Below, one piece after another: positions 41,062 through 41,491 of a stretch of 41,491 bases of DNA. The notes under the pieces are model-generated. The model did not search any database. It saw only the letters and a program-made list of their open reading frames with translations, and was not told where the DNA came from. The DNA is from Bacteroidales bacterium (lineage in GTDB: Bacteria > Bacteroidota > Bacteroidia > Bacteroidales > F082), in contig JAFYUH010000024.1 of assembly GCA_017549605.1 (NCBI GenBank), positions 1 through 41,491 on the forward strand, given 5' to 3'. The position numbers and the translations under genes are program-made. Positions within the stretch are counted from its first letter, which is position 1. Every line of letters begins with the position of its first letter.

Positions 41062-41491
41062 ATGAAAGGTATGAAATTTTTAACAAAACGTCGTATAGAA
41101 GCTGTTGTCTTCTTGCTTGTCTTCTTCGGATTCTTCGGATTTTTAGGAAGTAAAATGGGATTGCCAAACATGATGAACACCATTATGCAGACAGCCTACA
41201 GCTTATTGTTGGAAACTGTATTCTACATCATGGCTATCACTGTGGTGTCAGGTGCTTTAGGTAATTTATTAGTTGAATTTGGCGTAGTACGTTTGATTGA
41301 AGTTGTGCTTCGTCCTCTTATGAAGCCATTGTATAATCTTCCTGGCGTTGCAGCTCTCGGCGGCGTTATGACATTCTTGTCAGACAACCCTGCAATCATC
41401 AGTCTTTCAAAAGACGCTCATTTCGCACGTTATTTCAAGAAATACCAGCTCATTTCATTGACAAACTTCGGTACTGCTTTCGGTATGGGTC
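41062..41491 (+). CDS. Gate-domain (nucleoside recognition) membrane protein, partial
   Basis: The reading frame opens at ATG 41062 and continues past the window end, so only the first 143 residues are seen. It shows a hydrophobic segment at about residues 14-28, a Gate/nucleoside-recognition-like membrane region (LLETVFYIMAITVVSGALGNLLVEFG) and SDNPAIISLSKDAHFARYF. This pattern is like the CD0519/CD1768 or SpmA-type Gate proteins. The function of these proteins is uncertain. It lies 19 bp after the porin gene and may be part of the same transcript. Confidence 0.7.
   Translation, partial: MKGMKFLTKRRIEAVVFLLVFFGFFGFLGSKMGLPNMMNTIMQTAYSLLLETVFYIMAITVVSGALGNLLVEFGVVRLIEVVLRPLMKPLYNLPGVAALGGVMTFLSDNPAIISLSKDAHFARYFKKYQLISLTNFGTAFGMG

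Overview
The window looks like a chromosomal segment of a member of the Bacteroidota, most likely the order Bacteroidales. The evidence is the repeated TAnnTTTG promoter box (17 good matches, most a short distance upstream of a start), the lack of Shine-Dalgarno sites, the MurF-alanine racemase fusion, the Omp28 and DUF6029 proteins, and many outer-membrane barrels and lipoproteins. The genes are mostly housekeeping. I see no prophage, integrase, insertion sequence, rRNA or CRISPR array. Genus and species cannot be told from this sequence.

Layout. 1-4318 (minus): TolC-type outer-membrane protein, S4 RNA-binding protein, and the GTPases Der and Era. 4386-6494 (plus): a PagL-like lipid A deacylase candidate, an initiator tRNA with its own promoter and terminator, and a small orphan lipoprotein. 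6619-9652 (minus): a kinase-dCMP deaminase fusion, a LOG-family phosphoribohydrolase and an M20 amidohydrolase. 9788-13930 (plus): manA followed by a thioredoxin/DUF6029/Omp28 envelope thiol module. 14101-15413 (plus): purE and a rhomboid protease. 15427-16112: a small cassette holding a candidate structured RNA and a candidate nuclease gene, bounded by identical 44-bp repeats. 16135-21202 (minus): a helix-hairpin-helix protein, a sodium symporter, upp, a FemAB-like transferase and a polysaccharide deacetylase-like protein. 21343-21921 (plus): an HdeD-like protein. 22016-31116 (minus): tadA, a MORN lipoprotein, dihydroorotase, a dolichol-phosphate-mannose-synthase-like glycosyltransferase, murF-alr, pdxA, an M16 peptidase and a lipoprotein. 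31246-33254 (plus): a barrel protein and waaA. 33415-36771 (minus): mfd. 36900-41491 (plus): a HAD phosphatase, then a phosphate transporter, a porin and a Gate-domain membrane protein cut by the window end.

The most unusual feature is a genome-wide-looking set of short-period arrays. At least eight families of degenerate 6-, 7- or 8-bp units fill many intergenic gaps. Units within a family differ mainly by transitions at fixed positions. Many arrays come as inverted pairs that can fold into long hairpins. Several stop 4-10 bp upstream of a TAnnTTTG box. Others supply stop codons and the last residues of genes, and four lie in frame inside conserved enzymes (M20 amidohydrolase, helix-hairpin-helix protein, dihydroorotase, WaaA). 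I know of no named family in Bacteroidota that explains them. The second point of interest is the 15427-16112 cassette, where a standalone RNA of about 80 nt faces a BECR-fold-like nuclease gene between exact direct repeats.
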